A stretch of DNA of 64,000 nt, from positions 344,893-408,892 of the forward strand of contig NZ_FUWS01000005.1 in the NCBI RefSeq assembly GCF_900167435.1, read 5' to 3'. Shown here in pieces: positions 1 through 9,640 of the stretch. Under the pieces are notes generated by a model that was given only the letters and a program-made list of their open reading frames with translations, was not told the origin of the DNA and did no database searches. The stretch is from Marinactinospora thermotolerans DSM 45154 (GTDB taxonomy: Bacteria; Actinomycetota; Actinomycetes; Streptosporangiales; Streptosporangiaceae). Position 1 is the first letter of the stretch. Each line of letters starts with the position of its first letter. A program made the position numbers and the translations under genes.

Positions 1-795
1 GAACAATCCCTCGCCTACGTCCGCTCCCGCTACGCCCAAGGCGACGGCAGCGACCTCGGCCGCATCGAACGCCAACAAGAATTCATGGGCGCCATGCTGC
101 GCAAGGTCACCAGCGGCGACATCCTCTCCAGCCCCACCACCCTCTACGACTTCCTCGGCTCCGTCACCAATTCCATCACCACCGACGACGGGTTGACCGT
201 GGACACCATGGCCGACATCGCCATCGCCATGCGTGAGGCCGACATGAGCAACATCCGCTTCATCACGGTGCCCAACGGCCCGGCGCCGCAGGACCCGAAC
301 CGGATCGCCTGGACCGAGCCGGACGCCTCCCAGCTCTTCCAGGCCATCGCCGAGGACGCCGACCTGTCCGGTGGCGAGGAGGAGTCCTCCGGCGGTTCCG
401 CCAAGAAGGAGGAGGAGCCCGAGGAGTCCGCTCCCGCCGTCGAGCCGTCGCAGGTGGCGGTCGAGGTCGTCAACGGCACCGGGGTGTCCGGCCTGGCCAG
501 CGAGGTCGCCACCGCGTTGGGCGCGGAGGGCTTCCAGGTGGTCGGGACCGGCAACCCGATGGACGCCGTGCCGGAGCAGACCACGGTCTACTACGGGACC
601 GGTCAGGAGGCCCACGCCCAGACCCTCGCCGACGCCCTGCAGACCGCCACCATCACGGAGAACCCGGCGCTCGGCACGACCGTGCAGCTCGTGCTGGCCG
701 GCGACTGGAACGGCGTGAAGGGCGCGAGCTCCGGGGAGCTGCCCGAGTCGGCGAAGGGGACGACCGCGGAGAAGCCGGCCAACGCCTGCGGTTGA
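1..795 (+). CDS. LCP family glycopolymer ligase, C-terminal part (start outside window)
   Basis: The frame is open from base 1, so the protein starts left of the window. The first 70 or so codons are the end of an LCP (LytR-CpsA-Psr) catalytic domain, with YVRSRY and RIERQQ. A Glu/Ser-rich linker follows at about codons 122-145, then a LytR_C-type domain from VEVVNGTG to QLVLAG. The protein ends in NACG, as does the next LCP protein. LCP enzymes move undecaprenyl-linked glycopolymers onto peptidoglycan outside the membrane, which fits the polysaccharide genes downstream. Bases 1-111 are identical to bases 1651-1761 of the neighbouring paralogue. Family is clear; the exact polymer is not. Confidence 0.9.
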   Translation, partial: EQSLAYVRSRYAQGDGSDLGRIERQQEFMGAMLRKVTSGDILSSPTTLYDFLGSVTNSITTDDGLTVDTMADIAIAMREADMSNIRFITVPNGPAPQDPNRIAWTEPDASQLFQAIAEDADLSGGEEESSGGSAKKEEEPEESAPAVEPSQVAVEVVNGTGVSGLASEVATALGAEGFQVVGTGNPMDAVPEQTTVYYGTGQEAHAQTLADALQTATITENPALGTTVQLVLAGDWNGVKGASSGELPESAKGTTAEKPANACG

Positions 796-820
796 TCCTC
801 CCGCCATTCCCCCTCTTAAC

Positions 821-859
821 GACAAAGACCCCGAACCGGTACGGTTCGGGGTCTTTGTC
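821..859. terminator. Strong hairpin terminator
   Basis: A perfect 18-bp inverted repeat (821-838 with 842-859) has a 3-base loop and lies 26 bases after the first LCP gene. There is no T-run, but such long hairpins are common actinobacterial terminators. Confidence 0.8.
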
Positions 860-892
860 ATCAAAATACGTACAAGGATCCTCCCCGTGGGC

Positions 893-898
893 TAGGGT
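893..898 (+). promoter_or_regulatory. Candidate minus-10 box TAGGGT upstream of LCP gene
   Basis: TAGGGT matches the actinobacterial TANNNT minus-10 pattern and lies after the terminator. It predicts a transcript starting near 904. No convincing minus-35 element is seen. Confidence 0.4.
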
Positions 899-1002
899 CA
901 CTCATGGCTGTTACGGACAACCCCACGGGACTTTTAGGGTCATCCGAACTCCCCCGGCTCGGGTCTCCACGGCCATCCCCTCCACTGACCGTTGGGTTTC
1001 CC

Positions 1003-2448
1003 ATGTCCAGAAAACGTTCCCCCGCCCGGGCGTCCAGACGGCGTAGCGTCGGCCGTTCCCTCACCTCTGGCGGCTGGGTGGCCGTGGCCACCACGGCCAT
1101 GGTGATCGGCGGCAGCCTGACCGCTTACGGCGCCTACTACGACATCTACGGCAACATCAGCCAGGAGAACATCGACCGCGACGCGCTCGGCGACAGCCCG
1201 GCCAAGGTCGAGGGCGTGGTCAACATCATGGTCATCGGCTCCGATGTGCGCACGGGCGACAACGCCGACTACGGCACGGCCGAAGGCGAACGCCCCGACA
1301 CCCTCGTCATCGCCCACCTGTCCCCTTCACGGGGAAGCGCCACACTGGTCAACCTTCCCCGCGACTCACTCGTCGCGCTGCCGGATTGCCCCGCCACCGA
1401 GACCAAGCCCGGCCAGGCCGCGCATCGGGCGATGATCGGCGAGGCGATGAACAACGGCGGCGTCCAATGCCTGTGGAAGACCGTTCAGGAACTCACCGGC
1501 GTGCACATCGACCACTTCGTCAGCGTCGACTTCACCGGCTTCAAGGGCATGGTCGACTCCCTCGGCGGCGTCGACATGTGCATCCCCACCGACCTCAAAG
1601 ACGAGAAAGCCAAACTCGACCTCAAGGCCGGCCAGCAGACCCTCAACGGCGAACAATCCCTCGCCTACGTCCGCTCCCGCTACGCCCAAGGCGACGGCAG
1701 CGACCTCGGCCGCATCGAACGCCAACAAGAATTCATGGGCGCCATGCTGCGCAAGGTCACCAGCGGCGACACCCTGTCCAGCCCCACCACCCTCTACGAC
1801 TTCCTCGGCTCCGTCACCGAATCCATCACCACCGACGACGAGTTCACGGTGGACACCATGGCCGACATCGCCATCACCATGCGCGAGGTCGATCTGGGCA
1901 ACATCAAGTTCGTCACCGTGCCCAACGGGCAGGCCCCCGACGATCCCAACCGCATCGCCTGGCGTGAGCCGGACGCCTCCCAGCTCTTCCAGGCCATCGC
2001 GAGCGACACCGGGTTGGACACCGACGCGCCCGAGAAGGACGAGGAGGAGAAGGAAGAGGAGCCGGAACCCGCCGAAGCGGACGTCGCCCCCGCCGCTCCC
2101 GCCGAGGTCTCCGTCACGGTCCACAACGGGACCGACGTCTCCGGCCTGGCCGCCGAGATCGCCGCCACGTTGCAGGCCGAGGGGTTCGTCATCGCCGGGA
2201 CCGGCAACCCCGAGGGCGCGCCGCCCGAGCGGACCACGGTCTATCACGACACCGGTCTGCGATCCCACGCCCAGGCCGTCGCCGAGGCCCTGCCCGACGC
2301 CACGGTCGAAGAGCTCCCGGGGATCGGCACGACCGTGCGACTCGTCCTCGCCGGCGACCAGCACGGCCCCGGGGGCGAGGACACCGCGGCGCTGCCCTCC
2401 TCGGTCGAGGCGGTCGACGCCACCGCGAAGCAGAACGCCTGCGGATGA
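1003..2448 (+). CDS. LCP (LytR-CpsA-Psr) family glycopolymer-peptidoglycan ligase
   Basis: Membrane-anchored phosphotransferase expected to attach a wall glycopolymer to peptidoglycan. A basic N-terminus is followed by one membrane segment (about residues 24-43), the LCP core (IMVIGSDVRTGD, NLPRDSLV, YVRSRY) to about residue 290, an acidic Glu-rich linker and a LytR_C domain. An in-frame ATG at 904 would add 33 residues. That stretch uses A/T-ending codons, including a TTA, unlike the rest of the gene, so it is more likely leader and ATG 1003 is preferred. The gene is a tandem paralogue of the truncated gene to its left. Substrate unknown. Confidence 0.88.
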   Translation: MSRKRSPARASRRRSVGRSLTSGGWVAVATTAMVIGGSLTAYGAYYDIYGNISQENIDRDALGDSPAKVEGVVNIMVIGSDVRTGDNADYGTAEGERPDTLVIAHLSPSRGSATLVNLPRDSLVALPDCPATETKPGQAAHRAMIGEAMNNGGVQCLWKTVQELTGVHIDHFVSVDFTGFKGMVDSLGGVDMCIPTDLKDEKAKLDLKAGQQTLNGEQSLAYVRSRYAQGDGSDLGRIERQQEFMGAMLRKVTSGDTLSSPTTLYDFLGSVTESITTDDEFTVDTMADIAITMREVDLGNIKFVTVPNGQAPDDPNRIAWREPDASQLFQAIASDTGLDTDAPEKDEEEKEEEPEPAEADVAPAAPAEVSVTVHNGTDVSGLAAEIAATLQAEGFVIAGTGNPEGAPPERTTVYHDTGLRSHAQAVAEALPDATVEELPGIGTTVRLVLAGDQHGPGGEDTAALPSSVEAVDATAKQNACG

Positions 2449-2452
2449 CGGA

Positions 2453-2489
2453 CGGGGCCGGCGACGCGCGGAACGCGTCGCCGGCCCCG
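2453..2489. terminator. Bidirectional hairpin terminator
   Basis: A 16-bp perfect stem (2453-2468 with 2474-2489) and 5-base loop lie between the convergent LCP and glycosyltransferase genes, so it can serve both strands. Confidence 0.8.
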
Positions 2490-2497
2490 GACCCGGG

Positions 2498-4708
2498 CTA
2501 CTGCGCGGTGAGCGGCGCGAAACGGTCCAGGTCCAGTGGCCGGGGCACGGTCCCGGACACGATGAGGTCGGTCCACATCGCGCAGACCCGGCGCAGCGCG
2601 TAGTTCTCGGAGATCTCGGCCTGCGCCGCCCTGCGCGCGGCGTCGAAGCGCCCCTCCGACACGATGGCGTGGATCGCGTCGGCCATCGCCGAGGTGTCCT
2701 GGTGCACCCAGCGCTTCGAGTAGATCGTGTCGGCCCCGGGCCAGGCGAGCACCGACGGCACTCCCCCCGAGGCCGCGCACTCGGCCGGCGCCAGGTGGAA
2801 ACTCTCGTCGTCACTGGTGGACAGCATGAACCCGACACGGCGCAGCCACACCGCCACGTCCGGGCCGAACGGGTCGAAGACCACGCCCTCGGAGAGCCGT
2901 TCCGAGCGCTGGATGCGCCGGTAGGTCCGCTCGTAGTAGTCCCGCTCCTCCGTGCGGTTCCAGATCCACCAGTAGTCCCAGGGCTGCTTGGTCTTGACCG
3001 CGAGGGTGTAACGCGGGTCCCTGCGGCGCAGCTCGTCGAGTACGTCCAGGCCGCGGTCCAGCCGCTTGCGTGACGGCGCGATGCCGATCATGCCCAGCGT
3101 GTACTCGGCTCCCGGCAGCTTGGGCCGGTCGAGCTGCTCGACGTCCACCCAGTTGGGCAGGACGATCACCTTGTCGGCGGGCCACCCGGCGCGTTCCCTG
3201 GTGAGGTCGGCGTAGTAGGGGCTCACGCAGATGATGGCGTCGACCTTGTCGATGTCGAGCTTGCGCGGCCACTCCGCGTACAACTCGAACCGGTGCAGGC
3301 GGACGAGCAGCCGCTGCCCGGGGCGCTTGTGCTCGGCGTAGAACAGCGCGTTGGGACCGCACCACTCGCAGATGACCACGTCGGCCCAGGCCGCCAGCTC
3401 CTTGCTGCGGTACTGGTCGTGGGCGCGCAGCGACTCCCACTCGTCCATGCGGACCTCCAGCCCGGGCAGGGAGGTCAGGTGGTCGGCCAGACGGGTGAAG
3501 AACTTCAGGTCGTGGCCCGCGACGACGACCTTCAGGGGGCGGGCCGGATCGGTTCCGGCCGGCGCCTGCGGGAAGGCCAGGTCCAGGTAGCCGCGCAGCC
3601 GCTCGGCGGCGCGCTCCAGCGTGAAGCGGGCCGACGCCTGGGCGCAGCGCCGCGCGGCGAAGCGGTAGACCTCGGGGTCGGCGGCCAGGGCGATCGCGTC
3701 GGCCGCGGAGTCGAGGTCCTCCCCCGCGTAGAGCGGGTAGTCGGCGCCGAGCAGCTCCTCGTGCATCGGCGTGCGGTTGAGCACGACCGGGAGGCCGAGC
3801 CCGCCGAGCTCCAGCACCTTCGTGGACAGCTCCAGGCTCGCGTCCATCTCCGGGTCCCGCCAGGACAGCCCGACATCGCACCCCGCGGACAGGCTCAGCG
3901 CCTCGGCCCGCGGACGCCCCCCGTGCCAGGTCACCCCGGGGGTGTCCTCCAGGGCCTTGGCCATCCGCTTGGCCCAGTCCGGGGAGTCGCGGTGGATCTT
4001 GTCGCCGATCATGTGGAGCTCGGCCGCGACGCCGCGCTGCTCCAGCGCGCTCGGCAGCTCCGTCATCTCCAGGGTGTTCCAGCGGGGCGCGAACTTGCCG
4101 GTGTAGACGAGTTTGAGGGGGGTGTGCGGCTCTCCCGCACCGGCGACCCCCTCCGGCAGGACCACGACGGGCGGGAACAGCACGCTCTTGCCGCAGGCGG
4201 CCGGGACCGCCGACTCCAGGAAGCCGCGCAGCTCCTCGGTCTGGCAGAGCAGGAAGCGCGAGGCGACGGCGATGTCGGTGAGCTCGGCGACGGCCGTGGA
4301 GGTGAGGTCGGCCACCGTCTGGGGGACGTCGGTGAGGTAGGTCCACAGCCGGCCGGCCAGCGCCTCGGTGTGCGCCGCGATGGCGGCCAGCCTGCGACCG
4401 CGCACGACGACGAGGTCGAAGCGGCGTTCGGCGTCGAGCCTGGTGATGAGGGAGACCGCCTGCTCCGGCGTGAGACCGCGCGGCCCGAGGTCGGCGAGGA
4501 GGCGCTCCTCGTAGGGGCGGCGCAGGGTCACGCCGGGCACCTCGGTGAGCGGCGCCACCAGGCGGTCCGTCTTCACCTGGGCCTTCAGCAGCAGGGTGAC
4601 CTCGCACCCGGCGGCCGCCAGGGCCTGGGTCATCGACTGCGCCCAGATCGCCGAGCCGTCAATGATGTTGAGGTCGACGTCGCCGTAGACGAGTGCGCGA
4701 ATGGTCAC
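2498..4708 (-). CDS. Double-domain glycosyltransferase (two GT4-like modules)
   Basis: Predicted cytoplasmic protein of 736 residues with two GT4/GT-B-like halves. The first (about 1-375) begins RALVYGDVDLNIIDGSA and contains KLVYTGKFAPRWNT. The second starts near residue 388 (KVVVAGHDLKFF) and contains VLPNWVDVEQL and the late Glu motif APAECAASGGVPSVLAWP. Each half is about one GT4 enzyme long, so this is a fusion rather than one enlarged enzyme. GTG 4708 is chosen because GAAGGG lies just upstream; codons further upstream look like leader. It is the last gene of a leftward group starting at wecB. Donor and acceptor sugars cannot be read from sequence. Confidence 0.85.
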   Translation of the reverse strand: MTIRALVYGDVDLNIIDGSAIWAQSMTQALAAAGCEVTLLLKAQVKTDRLVAPLTEVPGVTLRRPYEERLLADLGPRGLTPEQAVSLITRLDAERRFDLVVVRGRRLAAIAAHTEALAGRLWTYLTDVPQTVADLTSTAVAELTDIAVASRFLLCQTEELRGFLESAVPAACGKSVLFPPVVVLPEGVAGAGEPHTPLKLVYTGKFAPRWNTLEMTELPSALEQRGVAAELHMIGDKIHRDSPDWAKRMAKALEDTPGVTWHGGRPRAEALSLSAGCDVGLSWRDPEMDASLELSTKVLELGGLGLPVVLNRTPMHEELLGADYPLYAGEDLDSAADAIALAADPEVYRFAARRCAQASARFTLERAAERLRGYLDLAFPQAPAGTDPARPLKVVVAGHDLKFFTRLADHLTSLPGLEVRMDEWESLRAHDQYRSKELAAWADVVICEWCGPNALFYAEHKRPGQRLLVRLHRFELYAEWPRKLDIDKVDAIICVSPYYADLTRERAGWPADKVIVLPNWVDVEQLDRPKLPGAEYTLGMIGIAPSRKRLDRGLDVLDELRRRDPRYTLAVKTKQPWDYWWIWNRTEERDYYERTYRRIQRSERLSEGVVFDPFGPDVAVWLRRVGFMLSTSDDESFHLAPAECAASGGVPSVLAWPGADTIYSKRWVHQDTSAMADAIHAIVSEGRFDAARRAAQAEISENYALRRVCAMWTDLIVSGTVPRPLDLDRFAPLTAQ

Positions 4709-4826
4709 GTGTTTCCCTTCGAGAACCTGTCCGCCGGGCGCGTCCGGCGGACTGGGGTGCTTGCCTTGAGCTTGCCGTCGCGGGGCCGGCCGGCGCGCCG
4801 GCGTCCCGGGACGGCTCGCGACGTGG

Positions 4827-6554
4827 TCAGTCCGCGCCGCCGGAGGACCGACCGGACAGCGGCCCCAACGCGAGCAGCCGGGCGCCGTGCCGGTTCCACA
4901 CCCCGGGGTGCAGGGCGCGGACGAGGAGTCCGCGGCGGGCGAGTTCCGGCTGGATCGCGCCGACGAACACGTAGTCGCGGTCGGCACCGGCCCAGTCGAC
5001 CGCGTCGGCGTCGGCGGGCGTCCTCTCACCGGGCGTCCCCCAGGCCGCGGCGACGGGGCCGACCGCGTCGGCCCCCGAGCACTCGGCCGCGCACACGGCG
5101 TCGGCGAGGAACGCCGCGCCGCGCGGTTCCCGCCACAGCGCCACCCACGGGGTGTCCGCGGCCTCGGCCAGGCGCGCCCAGGCCGCGGGGGACGCGGAAT
5201 CGGTGCCGACCCCGGGGACGGTGCGCACCGGAAGGCCGTGCGCCCGCAGCCGCTCCACACCGGTCAGGTGCGCGGACTCCTCGGGGACGACGACCTCGGC
5301 GGGAGGCCACTCCTGTTTGAGGGCGTCCTCCGCGAGGGCCAGCGAGGTGCCGTCGTCGGCGGGCAGCGCCAGCAGCGTGACGCGCCGTTCCCGCAGGGGC
5401 AGGTCCGACCCTCCCGAACCGGGGGCGAGTGTCACCTGACCGAAGATCTCGGCGAGCCGCACCGGCGTGGCGGCCGACAGGTACAGCCGGCGCAGCGCGA
5501 GACGCAGCTCCTCGGCCCCGAGCGGGCCGGCCTCGCGCACCTGGGCGAGGCCCATGGCGATCCCCTCGGCGCCCGGGCCGCGCGGACCGGGGTCGACCAC
5601 GTGCGCCCCGTCGTCGAGCCCGCCCCGCCCGGTGGGGGAGGGGGCCAGGAGCAGGACCCGCGTCCCGCAGGCCAACGCGCGCTCGGCGAGTGACGGGTCG
5701 GTGACGACCGCCGCGTCGCTCCCGCGCAGCACGTCGGGCAGCCCGCTCCAGTGCGGCTGGGCGCTGCGCAGTCCCGCGCCGGTGAGCGCCTCCAGGGCCG
5801 CGGCGGTCCGGCCGCGCTCGGGCGTCGCCGCGGGGACGTGGACGGGAACCGGGTCGCGGTCGGGCTCGACGGCGACCGGGTTGAAGCGGTGCAGGGGGAC
5901 GCCGAGATCCCCCTCGTGGACGTGGTCGAACCCCAACCAGGCCAGGGCCGGCGGAGCGGGAGCGTCGGCGACCAGGATCGAGGGGACCCCGCGGGCCGCG
6001 GCCGCCTCGACGACCCAGCGCAGCGCGCGGGTGCGGTCGGAGGCGGCCGGATCGCCGGCGTGCGCCCACGCCGTACCCGGCGCGGTGGCCGACGCGGTCA
6101 CCAGGACCGCGTCGACGTCGACGGAGTCGAACACGGCCTGGGCGTCGTGCGGACGCAACGGCACGACCCGGATGTAGGGGTCGACCGCGGCGCGGGCCTC
6201 GGGGGAGAGCACCCCCGCGACGACGAGACGGCCGTCGAGCGGCCCGACCGTGCCGGCCAGCAGCCGCGACTCCTGGCGCTCGGCCTCGTAGGAGCGCACC
6301 GGCTGGGCGGGACGCCGTCGTCCCGCGGCCTGTCTGGTGCGCGTGCTGCCGCGCCACAGCCGGTACAGGTCACGCGGCAGCCGGACGAGACCACGGGCCG
6401 GCCGCTTCGCCGCGGCCGTCAGGGCCCGGCCCACCTGGAGCGAGGTGGACCCCTCCAGGGCCGCCAGGCGCGCTTGGGCCTCGTGGAGCTGGGCCTCCCG
6501 TTCGGTGAGCGCTCGGCGGAGTTGTTCGGTCTGGCTCTGTTCACGCCGCTTCAT
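4827..6554 (-). CDS. Coiled-coil, glycosyltransferase-associated protein of unknown function
   Basis: A 575-residue protein with no family I recognise with certainty. Residues 1-50 (TEQLRRALTEREAQLHEAQ) form a Gln/Glu/Leu coiled coil of the kind found before surface-polysaccharide glycosyltransferases, followed by a basic segment. The body alternates beta and alpha in a Rossmann-like way (VDAVLVTASA, GVPSILVADAPAP, ALACGTRVLLLAPSPTG), and about residues 385-540 look like a degenerate GT2 core without a clear DXD. ATG 6554 has AGGAGG seven bases upstream. It lies between wecB and the double glycosyltransferase on the same strand, so a role in assembly of the same polymer is inferred. Confidence 0.7.
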   Translation of the reverse strand: MKRREQSQTEQLRRALTEREAQLHEAQARLAALEGSTSLQVGRALTAAAKRPARGLVRLPRDLYRLWRGSTRTRQAAGRRRPAQPVRSYEAERQESRLLAGTVGPLDGRLVVAGVLSPEARAAVDPYIRVVPLRPHDAQAVFDSVDVDAVLVTASATAPGTAWAHAGDPAASDRTRALRWVVEAAAARGVPSILVADAPAPPALAWLGFDHVHEGDLGVPLHRFNPVAVEPDRDPVPVHVPAATPERGRTAAALEALTGAGLRSAQPHWSGLPDVLRGSDAAVVTDPSLAERALACGTRVLLLAPSPTGRGGLDDGAHVVDPGPRGPGAEGIAMGLAQVREAGPLGAEELRLALRRLYLSAATPVRLAEIFGQVTLAPGSGGSDLPLRERRVTLLALPADDGTSLALAEDALKQEWPPAEVVVPEESAHLTGVERLRAHGLPVRTVPGVGTDSASPAAWARLAEAADTPWVALWREPRGAAFLADAVCAAECSGADAVGPVAAAWGTPGERTPADADAVDWAGADRDYVFVGAIQPELARRGLLVRALHPGVWNRHGARLLALGPLSGRSSGGAD

Positions 6555-6650
6555 CGGCGGTCCTCCTGCGCGAGGTGGGGCGGGGGGCAGGCGAGGGCCG
6601 CCCCCACGGTCCGGCGGGGCGGGGCTGGGATCGGGTCCCGGTCACCGGCA

Positions 6651-7769
6651 TCATCCCAGTTCCCCGGCGAGCACGGCGGCGATGCGCTCGCCCGCCCGGC
6701 CGTCCCACAGCGGGGGGACCTCGGCGAGGGTGGTGCCGCCGAGCGCGTCGCCGGCGAGGATCTTGGCGACCAGGCCGGGCAGTTCCGACTCCACGACGAG
6801 GCGGTTGGTGCCGTGGGTGATGGTGATGGGCCGTTCGGTGTTGGGACGCAGCGTGAGGCAGGGAACGCCGAGGATCGTGGTCTCCTCCTGCACTCCGCCG
6901 GAGTCGGTGACGACCGCGGTGGAGCCGCGCACCAGCGTCACGAACTCGACGTAGCCCAGCGGTTCCAGCAGGTGGACCCGCGGGTGGTCGCCGAGGCCGG
7001 CCGCCTCGAACGCGGCCCGGCCGCGCGGGTGGACCGGCATCACCACGTCCACGGAGTCGGCGACCTCGTGCAGCCGCGCGACCAGGCGGGCCACCGTGGC
7101 GGGGTCGTCGACGTTGGCGGGACGGTGCAGCGTCGCGGCGACGTAGGTGTCGGGCAGGTCCCGGGTGCCGCGCAGGGCCGCGACGTCGAAGCGGTCGAGG
7201 TTGGCGAGCAGGGTGTCGATCATCGGGTTGCCGACGAGGTGGACCGACTCGGGGGCGATCCCCTCGTTGGCGAGGTGGGCGACGGCCTCGGGGCTGGTCG
7301 CAAAGCACAGGTCGGAGAGCTGGTCGGTGACCCGGCGGTTGACCTCCTCGGGCATCGACCAGTCGAACGACCGCAGCCCTGCCTCCACGTGGGCGACGGG
7401 TATGTGCAGCTTGGCCGCGACGAGCGCGGCGGCGAGGGTCGAGTTCACGTCGCCGTACACGATGACGAACGCGGGTGAACGGTTGGTGAACTCCTGTTCG
7501 AGACCGACCAGCAGCGCCGCGGTCTGCGCGGCGTGCGATCCCGACCCCACGCCCAGGTCGACGTCGGGACGGGGCAGGCCCAGTTCACGGAAGAAGACCG
7601 CCGACATCCGGTCGTCGTAGTGCTGCCCGGTGTGCACGACAGCCTGCCGGATCCCACGGGACTCCAAGGCCGCGACCACGGGTGCCGCCTTGACGAAGTT
7701 GGGCCGCGCGCCGACGATGTGGACGACCTCGGCGCCCGGCTCGACGGTGCTGTTCGGTGCAGACGACAT
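6651..7769 (-). CDS. wecB: UDP-N-acetylglucosamine 2-epimerase (non-hydrolysing)
   Basis: Converts UDP-GlcNAc to UDP-ManNAc in the cytoplasm. The protein is 372 residues, the family's usual length. Motifs seen: VGARPNFVKAAPV near the N-terminus, HTGQHYDDRMS, GDVNSTLAAALVAAK, HVEAGLRS, and TDSGGVQEE in the C-terminal UDP-binding part. ATG 7769 is preferred to the in-frame ATG 7790 because AAGGGA stands five bases before it. The gene is divergent from the glycosyltransferase at 7843. With wecC at 9641 it gives a two-step route to UDP-ManNAcA, a sugar of teichuronic-type polymers. Confidence 0.95.
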   Translation of the reverse strand: MSSAPNSTVEPGAEVVHIVGARPNFVKAAPVVAALESRGIRQAVVHTGQHYDDRMSAVFFRELGLPRPDVDLGVGSGSHAAQTAALLVGLEQEFTNRSPAFVIVYGDVNSTLAAALVAAKLHIPVAHVEAGLRSFDWSMPEEVNRRVTDQLSDLCFATSPEAVAHLANEGIAPESVHLVGNPMIDTLLANLDRFDVAALRGTRDLPDTYVAATLHRPANVDDPATVARLVARLHEVADSVDVVMPVHPRGRAAFEAAGLGDHPRVHLLEPLGYVEFVTLVRGSTAVVTDSGGVQEETTILGVPCLTLRPNTERPITITHGTNRLVVESELPGLVAKILAGDALGGTTLAEVPPLWDGRAGERIAAVLAGELG

Positions 7770-7842
7770 TGCGTTCCCTTCGCGAAACATACTGTTCGGT
7801 CCCGTGCGCGACGCCGCGACGTCACCGGGAGGTCACTCCGGC

Positions 7843-9552
7843 GTGGTTGCATTCCCGGCTGTGCGCAACATCGTGAAAGCGGGTACCTTCACCGCGACCC
7901 TGACCCTGCGGCACCTGCGGGAGGAGCCCGCCCGTCTGCCGCTGCTCGGCCTGCGGCTGCTGCCCGGCCCCGTCCGGCGGGGCGCCCGCGGCCTCGGCTC
8001 CCGGCTCGGCACCCTGCCCGCGGCCTACGCGCTGTGGGACGCGGGTCGCCGAGCGGAGGCCGTCGAGACGATCCGCGACGCCGGCCGCGACACCTCCCCC
8101 CGACGCCTGGCCAGACTGGCCTCGTTCGCCGTCGCCATCGAGCGCCCCGACCTGGCCGGGGAGCTGATCGCGCGGCTTCCCGAGGGCCGGAACCGTGCCG
8201 AGCTGACGCACCGCCTGGAGCTCAAGACCGGACGCGCCGTCCGCACCAGAGCCCCGGGACAGTGGGACGCCGTCAGCGTAACCCCGGGGCGGAGAACTCC
8301 GAGCTACGCCGCGATGAACGGTCGGGTACTGCACGTGGTCACCAACGCGCTCCCGCACACCAACGCGGGTTACACCCAGCGGACCCACCGCATCGCCCTG
8401 GGGCAGCGCTCCGTGGGGCTGGACCCGCACGTGCTCACCCGCGTGGGCTACCCGCTGACCAAGGGGATTCCCGACACCCGCCCCCGGGTGGAGGTGGACG
8501 GCATCCCCTACCACCGGTTGCTGCCGTGGACCGCGCCGCGCGACGCCGAGGAGGAGCTGCGGGTCGCACTGCGCATGGCCGCGCCGCTGGTGGAGCGCCT
8601 GCGCCCCGAGGTGCTGCACGCGGCGAGCAACCACCACAACGGGCGGCTGGCACTGGAACTGGGACGGCGCTACGGCCTTCCGGTGGTCTATGAGGTGCGG
8701 GGGTTCCTTGAGGAGTCATGGCTCTCCCGCGACCCCTCGCGCAGCACCGACGACGCCTTCTACCGAAGTGAGCGCGCCCAGGAGACCGCGTGCATGAAGG
8801 CGGCGGACCTGGTGGTCACGCTCGGCGCGACGATGCGGGCCGACATCATCGCGCGCGGCGTGGAGCCCGAGAAGGTCATCGTGGTGCCCAACGCCGTGGA
8901 CGAGAGCTTCCTGGAGCCGCTGCCGGACGGCGCCGGGTTGCGTGCCGAGCTCGGCATCGGTCCCGAGGAGTTCGTGGTGGGGACCACGACGAGCTGCTAC
9001 GGCTACGAGGGGTTGGACACGCTGGTCGACGCGGTGGCGGCGCTGCGCCGTCGCGGTGTGGCGGCGCACGCGCTGGTCGTCGGGGACGGCCCCGAACTGG
9101 GGGCGCTGCGCGAGCGCGCCGCGCGCGCCGGGCTCGAGGGGGCCGCGCACTTCCCCGGCCGGGTTCCGGCGGGCGAGGTCCGCCGCTACCACGCGGTGCT
9201 GGACGTGTTCGCGGTGCCGCGGCGCGACGAGCGGGTGGGACGGTTGGTGACCCCGTTGAAGCCGGTGGAGGCAATGGCCGGAGGCATTCCGGTTGTCGCC
9301 AGTGATTTGGAGGCGCTCGCGGAAATCGTGGAACCGGGAGTGACGGGGGAGTTAATTCCTCCAAACGACTCCGAAACTCTGGCCAATTGCCTGGAAAGTC
9401 TGTTTTACAGTCAGAGAACGCGAGATTCTTACGCTCTCGCCGCACGTCAGCGGGTGGGTCGGGACCGTACATGGAACGCCGCCGCATACCGCTATCACGA
9501 GGCATATTCTGAGCTGAGGCGAAGATTGTCCGAAGCAGGCCACTTTGTGTAA
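7843..9552 (+). CDS. GT4 family glycosyltransferase with N-terminal extension
   Basis: A 569-residue protein. The first 155 or so residues are a helical, Arg-rich region without recognised domain. From about residue 158 a GT4 GT-B enzyme begins (VLHVVTNALPHTNAGYTQRTH). It continues with YEVRGFLEESW, VVPNAVDESFL, VGDGPELGALRERA and the donor-binding EAMAGGIPVVASDLEAL. GTG 7843 is chosen for GGGAGG ten bases upstream and because earlier codons would run into the wecB leader. The last 250 bases use more A/T-ending codons than the rest. It is followed by wecC. Sugar specificity unknown. Confidence 0.85.
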   Translation: MVAFPAVRNIVKAGTFTATLTLRHLREEPARLPLLGLRLLPGPVRRGARGLGSRLGTLPAAYALWDAGRRAEAVETIRDAGRDTSPRRLARLASFAVAIERPDLAGELIARLPEGRNRAELTHRLELKTGRAVRTRAPGQWDAVSVTPGRRTPSYAAMNGRVLHVVTNALPHTNAGYTQRTHRIALGQRSVGLDPHVLTRVGYPLTKGIPDTRPRVEVDGIPYHRLLPWTAPRDAEEELRVALRMAAPLVERLRPEVLHAASNHHNGRLALELGRRYGLPVVYEVRGFLEESWLSRDPSRSTDDAFYRSERAQETACMKAADLVVTLGATMRADIIARGVEPEKVIVVPNAVDESFLEPLPDGAGLRAELGIGPEEFVVGTTTSCYGYEGLDTLVDAVAALRRRGVAAHALVVGDGPELGALRERAARAGLEGAAHFPGRVPAGEVRRYHAVLDVFAVPRRDERVGRLVTPLKPVEAMAGGIPVVASDLEALAEIVEPGVTGELIPPNDSETLANCLESLFYSQRTRDSYALAARQRVGRDRTWNAAAYRYHEAYSELRRRLSEAGHFV

Positions 9553-9640
9553 TGGTGGCCAACGCGGAACTAATCTCGGACGTCTAGCGACGGAAACATT
9601 CCTCGACATCCCACACCTTTCACCGCGAGGGGGACCATCT

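Noticed and set aside
904-1002. Upstream ATG for the second LCP protein
   Set aside because: Codons there are A/T-ending and include TTA, unlike the gene body; treated as leader.
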